Both the position numbers and the translations under genes were made by a program. This document shows, one piece after another, positions 36,624 to 44,643 of a DNA stretch of 64,000 nt. Under the pieces are notes generated by a model. It saw only the letters and a list, made by a program, of their open reading frames with translations, made no database searches and had not been told where the DNA came from. The number at the start of each line of letters is the position of its first letter. Within the stretch, counting starts at the first letter, position 1. This DNA is from Cytophagaceae bacterium (GTDB lineage Bacteria > Bacteroidota > Bacteroidia > Cytophagales > Spirosomataceae). The DNA is taken from NCBI GenBank assembly GCA_027486845.1, contig JAIXOL010000035.1, forward strand, positions 1 to 64,000, written 5' to 3'.

Positions 36624-37229
36624 ATGAAACACTCATTAAATCACAGAAATGTGATGTGGATTTTCGCTGAAGAAAAAATATGTTCTAATCGGCATTTTCA
36701 AAGAAATCTGGGTTCTATTATTTGCATTGCTTTTTGCCTACTAAATATGAATTTATTTGCTCAAAGTTCACCCGAAGCACCAAGTTTAGAGTTTGTTTGT
36801 GAATTAAAAGTTAGGCTAAAAGCACCATACATTGTCGGAGAAACGCCTCACGGTATGCGTAGAATCATTCCAATTATAGGCGGAAGTTTTGAAGGACCAA
36901 AAATGAAAGGTGAGATTTTGGATGGCGGAGGTGATTGGCAAATTGTGAGAAAAGATGGCGTGGCCGAACTGGAAGCTCATTATCAAATCATAACCGACGA
37001 TGGTGTAACGATTTATATCAAAAATACTGGTTTGCGTGTAGCTACTCCTGAAGTTGCAGCTCGAATCGGAAGAGGAGAAGTTGTTTCGCCATCGGATTAT
37101 TATTTTCGTGCGATACCAAAATTTGAAGCACCACAAGGCAAATACGATTGGATGAATAATGCCATTTTTATTTGTAAAGGAATTAGAAATCCAGACAATG
37201 TCACAATTCAAGTTTGGAAAGTTTTATAA
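36624..37229 (+). CDS. DUF3237 protein with a signal peptide
   Basis: Residues about 52-200 form a DUF3237 beta-barrel domain, with IPIIGGSFEGPKMKGEILDG as the family signature. The N-terminal 47 residues carry a hydrophobic stretch (GSIICIAFCLLNMNLFAQ) that looks like a Sec signal, preceded by an unusually long polar n-region. DUF3237 proteins often accompany aromatic-degradation genes, with unproven function. It starts three bases after the monooxygenase stop, so the pair is cotranscribed. Confidence 0.75.
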   Translation: MKHSLNHRNVMWIFAEEKICSNRHFQRNLGSIICIAFCLLNMNLFAQSSPEAPSLEFVCELKVRLKAPYIVGETPHGMRRIIPIIGGSFEGPKMKGEILDGGGDWQIVRKDGVAELEAHYQIITDDGVTIYIKNTGLRVATPEVAARIGRGEVVSPSDYYFRAIPKFEAPQGKYDWMNNAIFICKGIRNPDNVTIQVWKVL

Positions 37230-37279
37230 ATGATTATTTGCTAAGCCTCTTTTATTCAACCTTATACACCTAATAAACA

Positions 37280-38578
37280 ATGACTTTCAACCCCAAAACC
37301 CTCATCGATAAAAATCCGATGACAGGTCTGCAGTATTCTACCATTCTTATTTGTTTTTTAATGAATATGCTTGATGGTATGGACGTACTCGTGATTTCTT
37401 ACACCGCTCCCGCCATTACTAAAGCGTGGGATATTTCTCCACAGGCTTTGGGTACAGTTTTTAGTGCTGGGCTATTCGGAATGACTATCGGAACGCTTTT
37501 TTTAGCTCCTTTTGCCGATAAAATCGGTCGGAAATCCATCATTCTCATTAGTGGCATCATTATGGGTGTTTGTATTTATCTTACTTCTTATGCCGCCTCA
37601 ATTACTGAGTTGTTGATTTATCGTTTTGTAAGTGGGCTTGGCATTGGCAGTATGTTGGCAAGTACGGCTTCACTTGCTTCTGAGTACACTCCCAACAAAA
37701 CCCGTGATTTTTGGGTGAGTTTTGTGATTTCGGGTTATCCAATTGGAGCAGTAGTAGCGGGTTTAGTGGCTGCTAAAGTAATTCCGACTGAAGGTTGGCA
37801 ACAAATGTTTCGCATTGCGGGTATTGCTTCTATGTTTTCTGTGCCATTGATTCTGTTTTTTCTTTCAGAATCCATCGATTTTTATTTACGAACTCAACCC
37901 CAAAATGCCCTCGAAAAACTGAATAAGATTCTAGCAAAAATGAATATTCAGCCTTTAGAATCTTTGCCAATAATTGATAAAATCAAGTCAAAATTGCCGG
38001 TTGACCAATTGCTCAAAACCGACTTTAAAAAACCAACGCTTCAGCTTTGGGCTGCCTTATTCATGGCATTTGCCGCTTTGTATTTTTTGACAAGTTGGAT
38101 TCCAAAATTGGCAAAAGATGCAGGACTTTCGATGGAATTGGCGATTTATGCAGGAACAGTCTTTAATATTGGGGCATTTTTTGGAATTATTACACAAGGA
38201 TATTTTTCGAGCAAATATGGCTTAAAGAAAACTTTAGGCGTAATCTTGGTGCTAACTGGCGTTTTAATGGCATCGTTTGGTCTTTTTGTTGGCTCAGATG
38301 TAATCTTGCTTATTTTGGCACTATTAGGCTTTGGTATTCAAGGCGGTTTCGTTGGGCTTTATGCACTTTCAGCTAGATTATACCCAACCGAATTTCGCAC
38401 AACTGGCGTGGGCTGGGCAATGGGAGCGGGGCGATTGGGCGGTATCGTAGGCCCAATGATTGGCGGATTATTGATTGGAGCAGGTTTAGGAATCGCCACC
38501 AACTTCCTCATTTTTGCAGTTCCAGCACTTTTATCGGGTTTAATTACTGCAAAAATAGATTCAAAAGAAATAAGTTAA
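37280..38578 (+). CDS. MFS transporter, aromatic acid:H+ symporter (AAHS) family
   Basis: Inner-membrane permease of 432 residues with 12 predicted helices. The DGMDV motif in helix 1 (MLDGMDVLVISY) and the loop 2-3 signature FADKIGRKSII are typical of AAHS importers such as PcaK. The second half has YPTEFRTTGVGWAMGAGRLGGIVGP. It probably imports a hydroxycinnamate, 4-hydroxybenzoate or protocatechuate. It follows DUF3237 by 50 bases on the same strand. Confidence 0.88.
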   Translation: MTFNPKTLIDKNPMTGLQYSTILICFLMNMLDGMDVLVISYTAPAITKAWDISPQALGTVFSAGLFGMTIGTLFLAPFADKIGRKSIILISGIIMGVCIYLTSYAASITELLIYRFVSGLGIGSMLASTASLASEYTPNKTRDFWVSFVISGYPIGAVVAGLVAAKVIPTEGWQQMFRIAGIASMFSVPLILFFLSESIDFYLRTQPQNALEKLNKILAKMNIQPLESLPIIDKIKSKLPVDQLLKTDFKKPTLQLWAALFMAFAALYFLTSWIPKLAKDAGLSMELAIYAGTVFNIGAFFGIITQGYFSSKYGLKKTLGVILVLTGVLMASFGLFVGSDVILLILALLGFGIQGGFVGLYALSARLYPTEFRTTGVGWAMGAGRLGGIVGPMIGGLLIGAGLGIATNFLIFAVPALLSGLITAKIDSKEIS

Positions 38579-38616
38579 AGAATTGCCAAATTATTTTTTA
38601 CAACCAGTTTAAAGCC

Positions 38617-39360
38617 ATGAAAAAAAGAGAAAAATTAGCAATCATTCATCAGCATTATCCGAATGCTACTACAACAATTGATAATGTAAATACGTTGATT
38701 GATTTTGTTGAAAACGAACTCGATTTGGAAACTAGCCAAATTATGCTTGCTGATAGTATTTGTAGTGATGATGTTAATAGTATTCAGTATCCCTCAAGAG
38801 CTCATGAGTTTTTGGGGCCTTTCAAAATGGGAGGATTAAATGGGTTTCCGTTTACGGGTTTGACCGGAATGGGAGCTTTTGCAAGTCATGTGCCTGATGA
38901 AGGGGCTGTTTTTGTTTATTATGGCCCGCATATTGGTGTTTCTAAAAATGGAGCAATAGGAGAAATTCATCGCGTTGGACAAACCAAAAATACAGGCTGT
39001 TGCGGAGCTGCCAAAGGAGCATTGGGTAAGTTGGTTGATAATCTTATCGAAGAAGGAAAGGTAAGCGAAATGGACTATCAGATGAATACTATCGAGCAGA
39101 TTTTACTTAAAGAAAAAGAACGAGTTTTATCGGCAGATCTTCCTATCAAAGAAGCCACAGAAGTAATTTATGAAGCTATTGACCGACGAATTTTAGAACT
39201 TGTGGCGGCTACAAAATATAATTGTAAATATATTATTTTGGTAGGTGTTATTTTGATTAATAGCGATAGTGATATGGGCTCATTTACCGAAATAAGACGT
39301 TTTGAGTACATTAATCTTGCCACTCAAGAGCGAACAGTTTTACATAATAGTTTTACTTAA
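38617..39360 (+). CDS. LCIB/C-like (theta-class) putative carbonic anhydrase
   Basis: 247 residues. The pattern SICSDDVN (Cys49), GFPFTGLTGMGAFASHVPD (His91), YGPHIGV and GQTKNTGCCGAAKGA (Cys128/129) is that of the limiting-CO2-inducible B/C family, beta-carbonic-anhydrase-like zinc enzymes first known from algae, in which Cys-His-Cys bind zinc. No transmembrane segment or signal is seen. It lies directly after the aromatic acid transporter (38 bases), so a link with CO2/bicarbonate handling during decarboxylating catabolism is tempting but unproven. Confidence 0.75.
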   Translation: MKKREKLAIIHQHYPNATTTIDNVNTLIDFVENELDLETSQIMLADSICSDDVNSIQYPSRAHEFLGPFKMGGLNGFPFTGLTGMGAFASHVPDEGAVFVYYGPHIGVSKNGAIGEIHRVGQTKNTGCCGAAKGALGKLVDNLIEEGKVSEMDYQMNTIEQILLKEKERVLSADLPIKEATEVIYEAIDRRILELVAATKYNCKYIILVGVILINSDSDMGSFTEIRRFEYINLATQERTVLHNSFT

Positions 39361-39572
39361 AACAATGATTTTAATTTAAAATGAGTAGTGTTTTTTACTC
39401 AAGAAGTTTCAAATGAAATCATCAATTGAATCAATAGCTTAAGTCCCCTTATGGATTTAAACTATTGTAATAATTCTATTAAAGATGCTATCAAACTAAA
39501 ACCAAAAGAGATGAAATAATGGTTTTTTTTGCCAATTTTTTTTGTATTTAATTCATAAAATAGTCACATAAA

Positions 39573-40676
39573 ATGTCAAATTTTAGAGCCGACCACGTGG
39601 GTAGTTTATTACGCACACCAGCAGTAAAAGAAAATCGTTTCAAGTGGAAAAAAGGAGAGATTTCTGCCGAAGAATTAAGAGCAATCGAAGATGAAGGAAT
39701 TGCCGAAACTGTAAAGCATTTAGAAGCAACAGGAATGAAAGCCATCACCGACGGAGAGTTTCGTCGTGACTATTTTCACCTCGATTTCTTGAAAGAATTG
39801 GCCGGTGTCAGTGTAACTGGCGGTATAGATGCTAATCCCAATGCCAAATCCGCCGAAGATGGTTTTACACCGCCGATTTTGAGTGTTACAGGTAAACTCA
39901 AGCACGTAAAAGACATTCAAGTAGCTGATTTCAATTATCTAAAAACGGTTGTTTCGCAAACGCCAAAAGTTTCGATTCCGTCACCAACGATGATTCACTT
40001 TCGTGGTGGCCGTAAATCAATTGATATTAATTCGTATCCCGATATGGACGAATTCTTTTCCGATTTAGCTGCCGCTTATCGTGAAGAAATTGCTCATTTA
40101 TATGATGCAGGTTTGCGTTATTTGCAACTTGATGATACAAACTTGGCATATCTCTGCGACCCTAAAATGCGTGCTGCTGCCCAAGAAAGAGGCGAAGACC
40201 CGAACGAATTGCCACGCACGTATGCTGCTCTTATCAATTCGGTAATTGACAATCGCCCTGCTGATTTGATGGTAGGTATTCACCTTTGCCGTGGAAATTA
40301 TCGCAGCACATGGTTTGCCGAAGGTGGCTATGAGCCAGTTGCTGAAATTCTTTTTAACGAAATTAATGTTGACCGCTATTTACTCGAATACGACGATGAG
40401 CGTTCGGGCGATTTTGCTCCACTTCGCTTCATGCCGAATAACAAAAAAGTAGTTTTGGGCATTATTTCATCAAAAAAACGTGAACTCGAAAACATTGATG
40501 AGCTCTGCAAACGCATCGACGAAGCAGCTCAATATACGCCAATCGAAAACCTTTGTGTGAGTCCGCAATGTGGGTTTTCATCAACGCACCATGGTAATGA
40601 TATGAGCCACGACGACCAATGGCGTAAACTTGATTTAACCGTAAACACTGCCCTAAAAGTTTGGGGAGAAGCATAA
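39573..40676 (+). CDS. MetE-like cobalamin-independent methyltransferase
   Basis: 367 residues corresponding to the catalytic C-terminal half of cobalamin-independent methionine synthase (COG0620, YxjG-like). The zinc ligands are conserved: His237-x-Cys239 (GIHLC), Glu272 (LLEYDD) and Cys333 (SPQCGF). Asp188 in LQLDDT matches the amine-binding residue. It has no N-terminal half, so it is not a classic MetE. The methyl donor and acceptor are unknown. In a ferulate island a role in disposing of methyl groups is possible, but only inferred. Confidence 0.8.
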   Translation: MSNFRADHVGSLLRTPAVKENRFKWKKGEISAEELRAIEDEGIAETVKHLEATGMKAITDGEFRRDYFHLDFLKELAGVSVTGGIDANPNAKSAEDGFTPPILSVTGKLKHVKDIQVADFNYLKTVVSQTPKVSIPSPTMIHFRGGRKSIDINSYPDMDEFFSDLAAAYREEIAHLYDAGLRYLQLDDTNLAYLCDPKMRAAAQERGEDPNELPRTYAALINSVIDNRPADLMVGIHLCRGNYRSTWFAEGGYEPVAEILFNEINVDRYLLEYDDERSGDFAPLRFMPNNKKVVLGIISSKKRELENIDELCKRIDEAAQYTPIENLCVSPQCGFSSTHHGNDMSHDDQWRKLDLTVNTALKVWGEA

Positions 40677-40685
40677 ATCGTGGGT

Positions 40686-40743
40686 CGAACTTGGAAGTTC
40701 GGCCAAAATAAAACAGGAGTGGGTTCAGAAAATCTACTCCTGT
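40686..40743 (+). repeat. Two adjacent hairpins after the MetE-like gene
   Basis: CGAACTTGGAAGTTCG (40686-40701) and ACAGGAGT ... ACTCCTGT (40713-40743, 8-bp stem). The first resembles GCGAACTTCTAGTTCGC at 48761. They may end the upstream transcript, although T-tracts are weak. Confidence 0.55.
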
Positions 40744-40802
40744 AAGCAAAGCCCAAGTACTAACCTATTATTAAAAAAAACTTACTTGTATAGCGATTCA
40801 CC

Positions 40803-41918
40803 ATGAAAAAAGTCTTAATTTTATTATTTTTCACTCATATAGTTTTCGCTCAAAGCATTGCTAAAACCGATACTGGAAGCATCAATGGAGCAAAATATAA
40901 AATCCTTTTTCCTGAAAACTGGAAAGGGAAATTGGTGATGTATGCACATGGTTATGAATTTATGGGGTCGAAGCCCACACAAAGCCAAAATCCAGAGTTT
41001 CCGAAGCGAATGATCCCGTTTTTGGAAAGAGGTTTTGCCGTAGCAGCCTCTGATTATGCTTTTCAAGGCTTGGCTTTAGTTCAAGGAGTGGATGATACTG
41101 AGTCGTTAAGACAATATTTTGTAAAAAAATATGGTCAACCAGATTCAACTTTTATGGTTGGGCATTCGATGGGTGGTGGAATTACACTGGCTACCCTCGA
41201 AAACTATGGAAAGAATTATAATGGAGGTTTACCAATGTGTCCGTTGGCTGGACGAATTTATCTTCAAACTCGCAAAGAATTTGATATGTTTGCTACTTTC
41301 AATGGCCTTTTTCCAAATATTGCTACTTCTCTGCATGATATTTTTGATATGTCAAAGCCCAAAGAAGTAGCCTCAATGCAGGTGGCTTTTGGTAAAGCAA
41401 TGTTGATGAAAAAGGCAATTTATGCAAGAGATTCGCTACTTGCCGTAGAATTTGCCCAGCATTTTGATATAAAAACCGATGATTTGGCTTTTGCATTGGC
41501 ATTTGGCGAGGGAGTTTTGCGTGATATTGCAAAAAAAGCTGGTGGAAACCCCTATGATAATACCAATACGATTTATGGAAGATTTCCAAATAATCTTTTG
41601 GTAAATCAGAAAGCTGAACGCTTGGTCGCAACTGTAAATATAAATATGCTTTTCGATAAATACGATAGAACTGGCATAATTGACAAACCAACTTTGGCTT
41701 TACATACGATTTATGACCAACTGATTCCTGCCGATTTAGCGATTGTAAGTTATGAAAATTTAATTCAAAAGCAGGGGAAACAACAGTATTTTAGCGTAAA
41801 ATATACAAACGGTCAAGGTCATTGTAATTTTACTAATCAACAAACTGGAAAAACTTTCGATGAATTGAGAAATTGGGTAAAAACTGGTCAAAAAGCAAAA
41901 GCAGGTTTTATGGAGTGA
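40803..41918 (+). CDS. Secreted alpha/beta hydrolase, candidate esterase
   Basis: 371 residues with a Sec signal (cleavage after residue 16, VFA-Q). The triad is visible: Ser122 in VGHSMGG, Asp305 in IYDQLIP, His340 in NGQGHCNF. No lipid-binding or SusD-like part. Given its place in the aromatic island, a periplasmic esterase that releases hydroxycinnamates from plant esters is plausible; lipase/peptidase-type hydrolases cannot be excluded. Confidence 0.7.
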   Translation: MKKVLILLFFTHIVFAQSIAKTDTGSINGAKYKILFPENWKGKLVMYAHGYEFMGSKPTQSQNPEFPKRMIPFLERGFAVAASDYAFQGLALVQGVDDTESLRQYFVKKYGQPDSTFMVGHSMGGGITLATLENYGKNYNGGLPMCPLAGRIYLQTRKEFDMFATFNGLFPNIATSLHDIFDMSKPKEVASMQVAFGKAMLMKKAIYARDSLLAVEFAQHFDIKTDDLAFALAFGEGVLRDIAKKAGGNPYDNTNTIYGRFPNNLLVNQKAERLVATVNINMLFDKYDRTGIIDKPTLALHTIYDQLIPADLAIVSYENLIQKQGKQQYFSVKYTNGQGHCNFTNQQTGKTFDELRNWVKTGQKAKAGFME

Positions 41919-42071
41919 TTGTGATGTGAACCGAGTTTCGGACTTATTTTGTCTGCTCAAAAAGTAGATAAAAACGAACAAAATTATCAATTAAATAACT
42001 TTTCAATCGTATTTTAACTACACTTATATAAATTTCTACTTAGTAAATGGCGGCTTCGGTCGCCTTTTCTA

Positions 42072-42944
42072 TTATATTTTTTTGAATTCACTCGGTGAAA
42101 CACCCGTTTGTTTCTTGAAAAGTCGAGTAAAATAGGCAGGGTCTTTGAAATTGAGTAAGTACGAAACCTCAGAAATCGAATAATTTGTATTAAGCAAATA
42201 TTTTTTGGCTTCAGTAATCAGATATTCATGGATTATCTGTAAAGCCGATTTTTTTACGATAGCATGACAAACTCGATTGAGATGTACAGGTGTGATAGTC
42301 AGTTCTTTAGCATAAGTTTCAACCGATTTTGTTTCTGTAATTGTCTGCTTGATGCTCTTCTGAAATGCCTTGAAATAATTAAGCATTTTATTGTCAGAAA
42401 TCGAAATTTCTTGTTTTTCTAAAATACTAAATCGGTAAATCTGAATAAACAATAACTGAAATAAAAGCTGAATCACATTTCTTTTTTCGGGATTTTCATC
42501 AATTAATTCATTCAAAATTTGTATTTTATATTGAATTACCTGCTCAAAAATAGCATTTTCTTTGCCAAAATTCAGTATTTTCAATTGGGTAGTTTCTATT
42601 AAAATTTTAGGCGAATTCCTAAAAATATTTTCAAGAAACGACTCCGAAAACGTAATAACCTCGCCCACTACATCGGGCTGAAAAATAAAGCCATGCACAG
42701 TGTTGGCAGGAATCAAAATGATACTTGGGCCTTCTGTTTTCAATTCATTTTCTCCCGAAATTAATAGCCCACTTCCATCATGAATAATAAAAATTTGATA
42801 CAGCTCTGCGTGCAAATGCTCTTTTATTTCCCAATCATAAATTTTACTTCGAGTTTCGAGCGATTCATGATGCAGGAAATTCGGAAAAACCACCGATTGG
42901 GTATCGCCATAAAGTCCACCAAATTGTATTAAACCTTTTTTCAT
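42072..42944 (-). CDS. AraC-family regulator, PobR-like
   Basis: 290 residues. The N-terminal cupin has EHLHAELYQIFIIHDGSG and IPANTVHGFIFQPDVVGEV, the pattern of AraC-type activators of pobA; the C-terminal 95 residues carry the double HTH, ending in DPAYFTRLFKKQTGVSPSEFKK. It is divergent from pcaH with a 232-base spacer, the classic arrangement for a local activator. The likely effector is 4-hydroxybenzoate. Confidence 0.85.
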   Translation of the reverse strand: MKKGLIQFGGLYGDTQSVVFPNFLHHESLETRSKIYDWEIKEHLHAELYQIFIIHDGSGLLISGENELKTEGPSIILIPANTVHGFIFQPDVVGEVITFSESFLENIFRNSPKILIETTQLKILNFGKENAIFEQVIQYKIQILNELIDENPEKRNVIQLLFQLLFIQIYRFSILEKQEISISDNKMLNYFKAFQKSIKQTITETKSVETYAKELTITPVHLNRVCHAIVKKSALQIIHEYLITEAKKYLLNTNYSISEVSYLLNFKDPAYFTRLFKKQTGVSPSEFKKI

Positions 42945-43050
42945 TTGATGTTTGAAAATAGTAATATAAAATTTTCGTAAATGTACTGATTTTATCCATT
43001 TATAGTATTTTTTTTAACCTAAAGTCTTTATTTACATATAGAAAGCTATA

Positions 43051-43080
43051 ATTCGTAAATCGTAAATCTTAATTCGTAAT
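43051..43080. repeat. ATTCGTAAATCGTAA phrase repeat
   Basis: ATTCGTAAATCGTAAATC then TTAATTCGTAAT in the regulator-pcaH spacer; same family as 7130-7157 and 57871-57900. Confidence 0.6.
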
Positions 43081-43146
43081 TTAAAAAATGTTTGTTTTGT
43101 ACAAGTAATATTTTAATTTATCCAAGAATATTTTTAACGTTTATGA

Positions 43147-43154
43147 TACTTTTG
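43147..43154 (+). promoter_or_regulatory. Candidate -7 element for the pca operon
   Basis: TACTTTTG matches TAnnTTTG and lies 23 bases before the pcaH start. No good -33 TTG at normal distance, as expected for an activator-dependent promoter next to the divergent AraC gene. Confidence 0.5.
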
Positions 43155-43176
43155 TTGAAATTAAATATTCAACCAA

Positions 43177-43884
43177 ATGAGTAATATCACATATAACCAA
43201 TTCGACCGTGAGGTACATCCACCGTACTTAGCTCCGGAATACAAATCAACGATTCTAAGAGCTCCAACCAAACCTTTGATTTTTCTAAAACAATCGCTTT
43301 CTGAACTAACAGGGCCAGTTTTTGGTGATTTCAACTTAGGGGAATTTGATAATGACCTAACCAAAAATTCAATAAAAAATGGTGAACCACTGGGCGAAAG
43401 AATCGTAGTTCACGGCAAGGTGATGAATGAAAACGGACAGCCAATACCGAATACTTTAATAGAAATTTGGCAAGCCAATTCATGTGGCCGCTATGTACAT
43501 AAAGTTGACCAACATGATGCACCTCTCGACCCGAATTTCTTGGGTGCTGGGCGTTGTATGACTGATAAAGACGGGAATTATAAGTTTTATACCATCAAAC
43601 CGGGGGCTTATCCTTGGGGAAATCACTACAACGCTTGGCGTCCAAACCACATACATTTTTCGTTGTTTGGGGCAAATATTACCAATCGTTTGGTTACTCA
43701 AATGTATTTTCCAGGTGACCCGCTCTTGCAGCATGACCCTATTTTCTTATGCATTCCACCAAAAGGTCGTGAACTGTTAATCTCAAAATTCGATTTAGAT
43801 GCTACCGAGCCAAATTTTGCTCTTGGCTATCGCTTCGATTTTGTATTACGAGGCTACAACGCAACTCCTTTTGAAAAGATTTAA
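43177..43884 (+). CDS. pcaH: Protocatechuate 3,4-dioxygenase beta subunit
   Basis: Iron(III) intradiol dioxygenase subunit that cleaves protocatechuate to 3-carboxy-cis,cis-muconate. All four iron ligands are present: Tyr106 (GRYVHK), Tyr145 (GAYPWG), His158 and His160 (PNHIHF). Further signatures are DPNFLGAGRCMTD and TQMYFPGDPLLQHDP. Length 235 is normal. It is the first gene of the pca operon, followed by pcaG. Confidence 0.96.
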   Translation: MSNITYNQFDREVHPPYLAPEYKSTILRAPTKPLIFLKQSLSELTGPVFGDFNLGEFDNDLTKNSIKNGEPLGERIVVHGKVMNENGQPIPNTLIEIWQANSCGRYVHKVDQHDAPLDPNFLGAGRCMTDKDGNYKFYTIKPGAYPWGNHYNAWRPNHIHFSLFGANITNRLVTQMYFPGDPLLQHDPIFLCIPPKGRELLISKFDLDATEPNFALGYRFDFVLRGYNATPFEKI

Positions 43885-43898
43885 AAAAACACCCCTAT

Positions 43899-43910
43899 CC
43901 CCTAAAGGGG
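43899..43910 (+). repeat. GC-rich start-codon hairpin, copy 5
   Basis: CCCCTAAAGGGG in the pcaH-pcaG gap, ending 16 bases before the pcaG ATG. Confidence 0.75.
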
Positions 43911-43926
43911 AACAAAAATAAGATTT

Positions 43927-44502
43927 ATGGAAAATATTTTGAATAAAGATACTTCAAGCTTGTCTTTAGGGGCGGCACTTCAAACTCCCTCACAAACAGT
44001 AGGGCCATATTTTGCTTATGGTCTTACGTCTGAGCAATATTTATATGATTTTAAGCAATTGGTTGGTAATCAGATGGTTAGCTCAATTGAGAATGAAGAA
44101 GCAATCACAATCATGGGGAAAGTTTTCGATGGTAATGGTGATGTGATTCCCGATGCTATGATAGAAATTTGGCAAAATGATGGTAAAAATCAACTTTTTG
44201 GGCGTTTCGGTACGGGAACTGATGCTAAGAATCGCTTTGTTTTTACTACAATCAAGCCAAAATCCATTGATGGACAAGCTCCGTATCTTTCAGTTATTGT
44301 CTTTATGCGTGGGCAAATGATTCATTCTTATACCCGCATTTATTTTTCTGATGAACACCAACTAAATGCTACTGACGAAGTGCTAAATGCCGTTCCTGAC
44401 GAACGAAAAAATACGCTCATTGCCGAGAAAAAAGGTATTAATAAATATGAATTCAATATCAATATGCAAGGCGAAAACGAAACTGTATTTTTTGAGATTT
44501 AG
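43927..44502 (+). CDS. pcaG: Protocatechuate 3,4-dioxygenase alpha subunit
   Basis: 191 residues; TPSQTVGPYFAYGLT at 20-34 and the intradiol core (GKVFDGNGDVIPDAMIEIWQ, then FGRFGTGTD) match PcaG. It lacks the full set of iron ligands, as the alpha subunit normally does, and completes the active site of PcaH. It is 42 bases after pcaH. Confidence 0.94.
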   Translation: MENILNKDTSSLSLGAALQTPSQTVGPYFAYGLTSEQYLYDFKQLVGNQMVSSIENEEAITIMGKVFDGNGDVIPDAMIEIWQNDGKNQLFGRFGTGTDAKNRFVFTTIKPKSIDGQAPYLSVIVFMRGQMIHSYTRIYFSDEHQLNATDEVLNAVPDERKNTLIAEKKGINKYEFNINMQGENETVFFEI

Positions 44503-44640
44503 TGATTGGTTACTGGAAAATTTGTTACTGGCTATTGGGAAATTGCGGAGCCTCCCGTACGGTTACAATTAATTTCCTAATAGATAGTTTTCTAAAAACA
44601 AATTCTCCAAGAACAAATACACTAGTTCACCAATAACCAA
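44503..44640. repeat. Imperfect palindromic spacer, GGTTACTGG family
   Basis: GTGATTGGTTACTGG at the left and CACCAATAACCAACT at the right end form inverted arms across the 141-base pcaG-pcaB gap; a GGAGCCTCCCGTACGG core is unusually GC-rich. Inserted repeat rather than a gene. Confidence 0.55.
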
Positions 44641-44643
44641 CTT

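Noticed and set aside
36816-37211. 131-codon antisense frame across the DUF3237 gene
   Set aside because: Shadow of the recognisable DUF3237 coding sequence.
38617-39360. Assignment as an aromatic ring-cleavage or lyase enzyme because of its location
   Set aside because: The Cys/His/Cys and glycine-rich blocks fit the LCIB family better than any known ring-cleaving enzyme.
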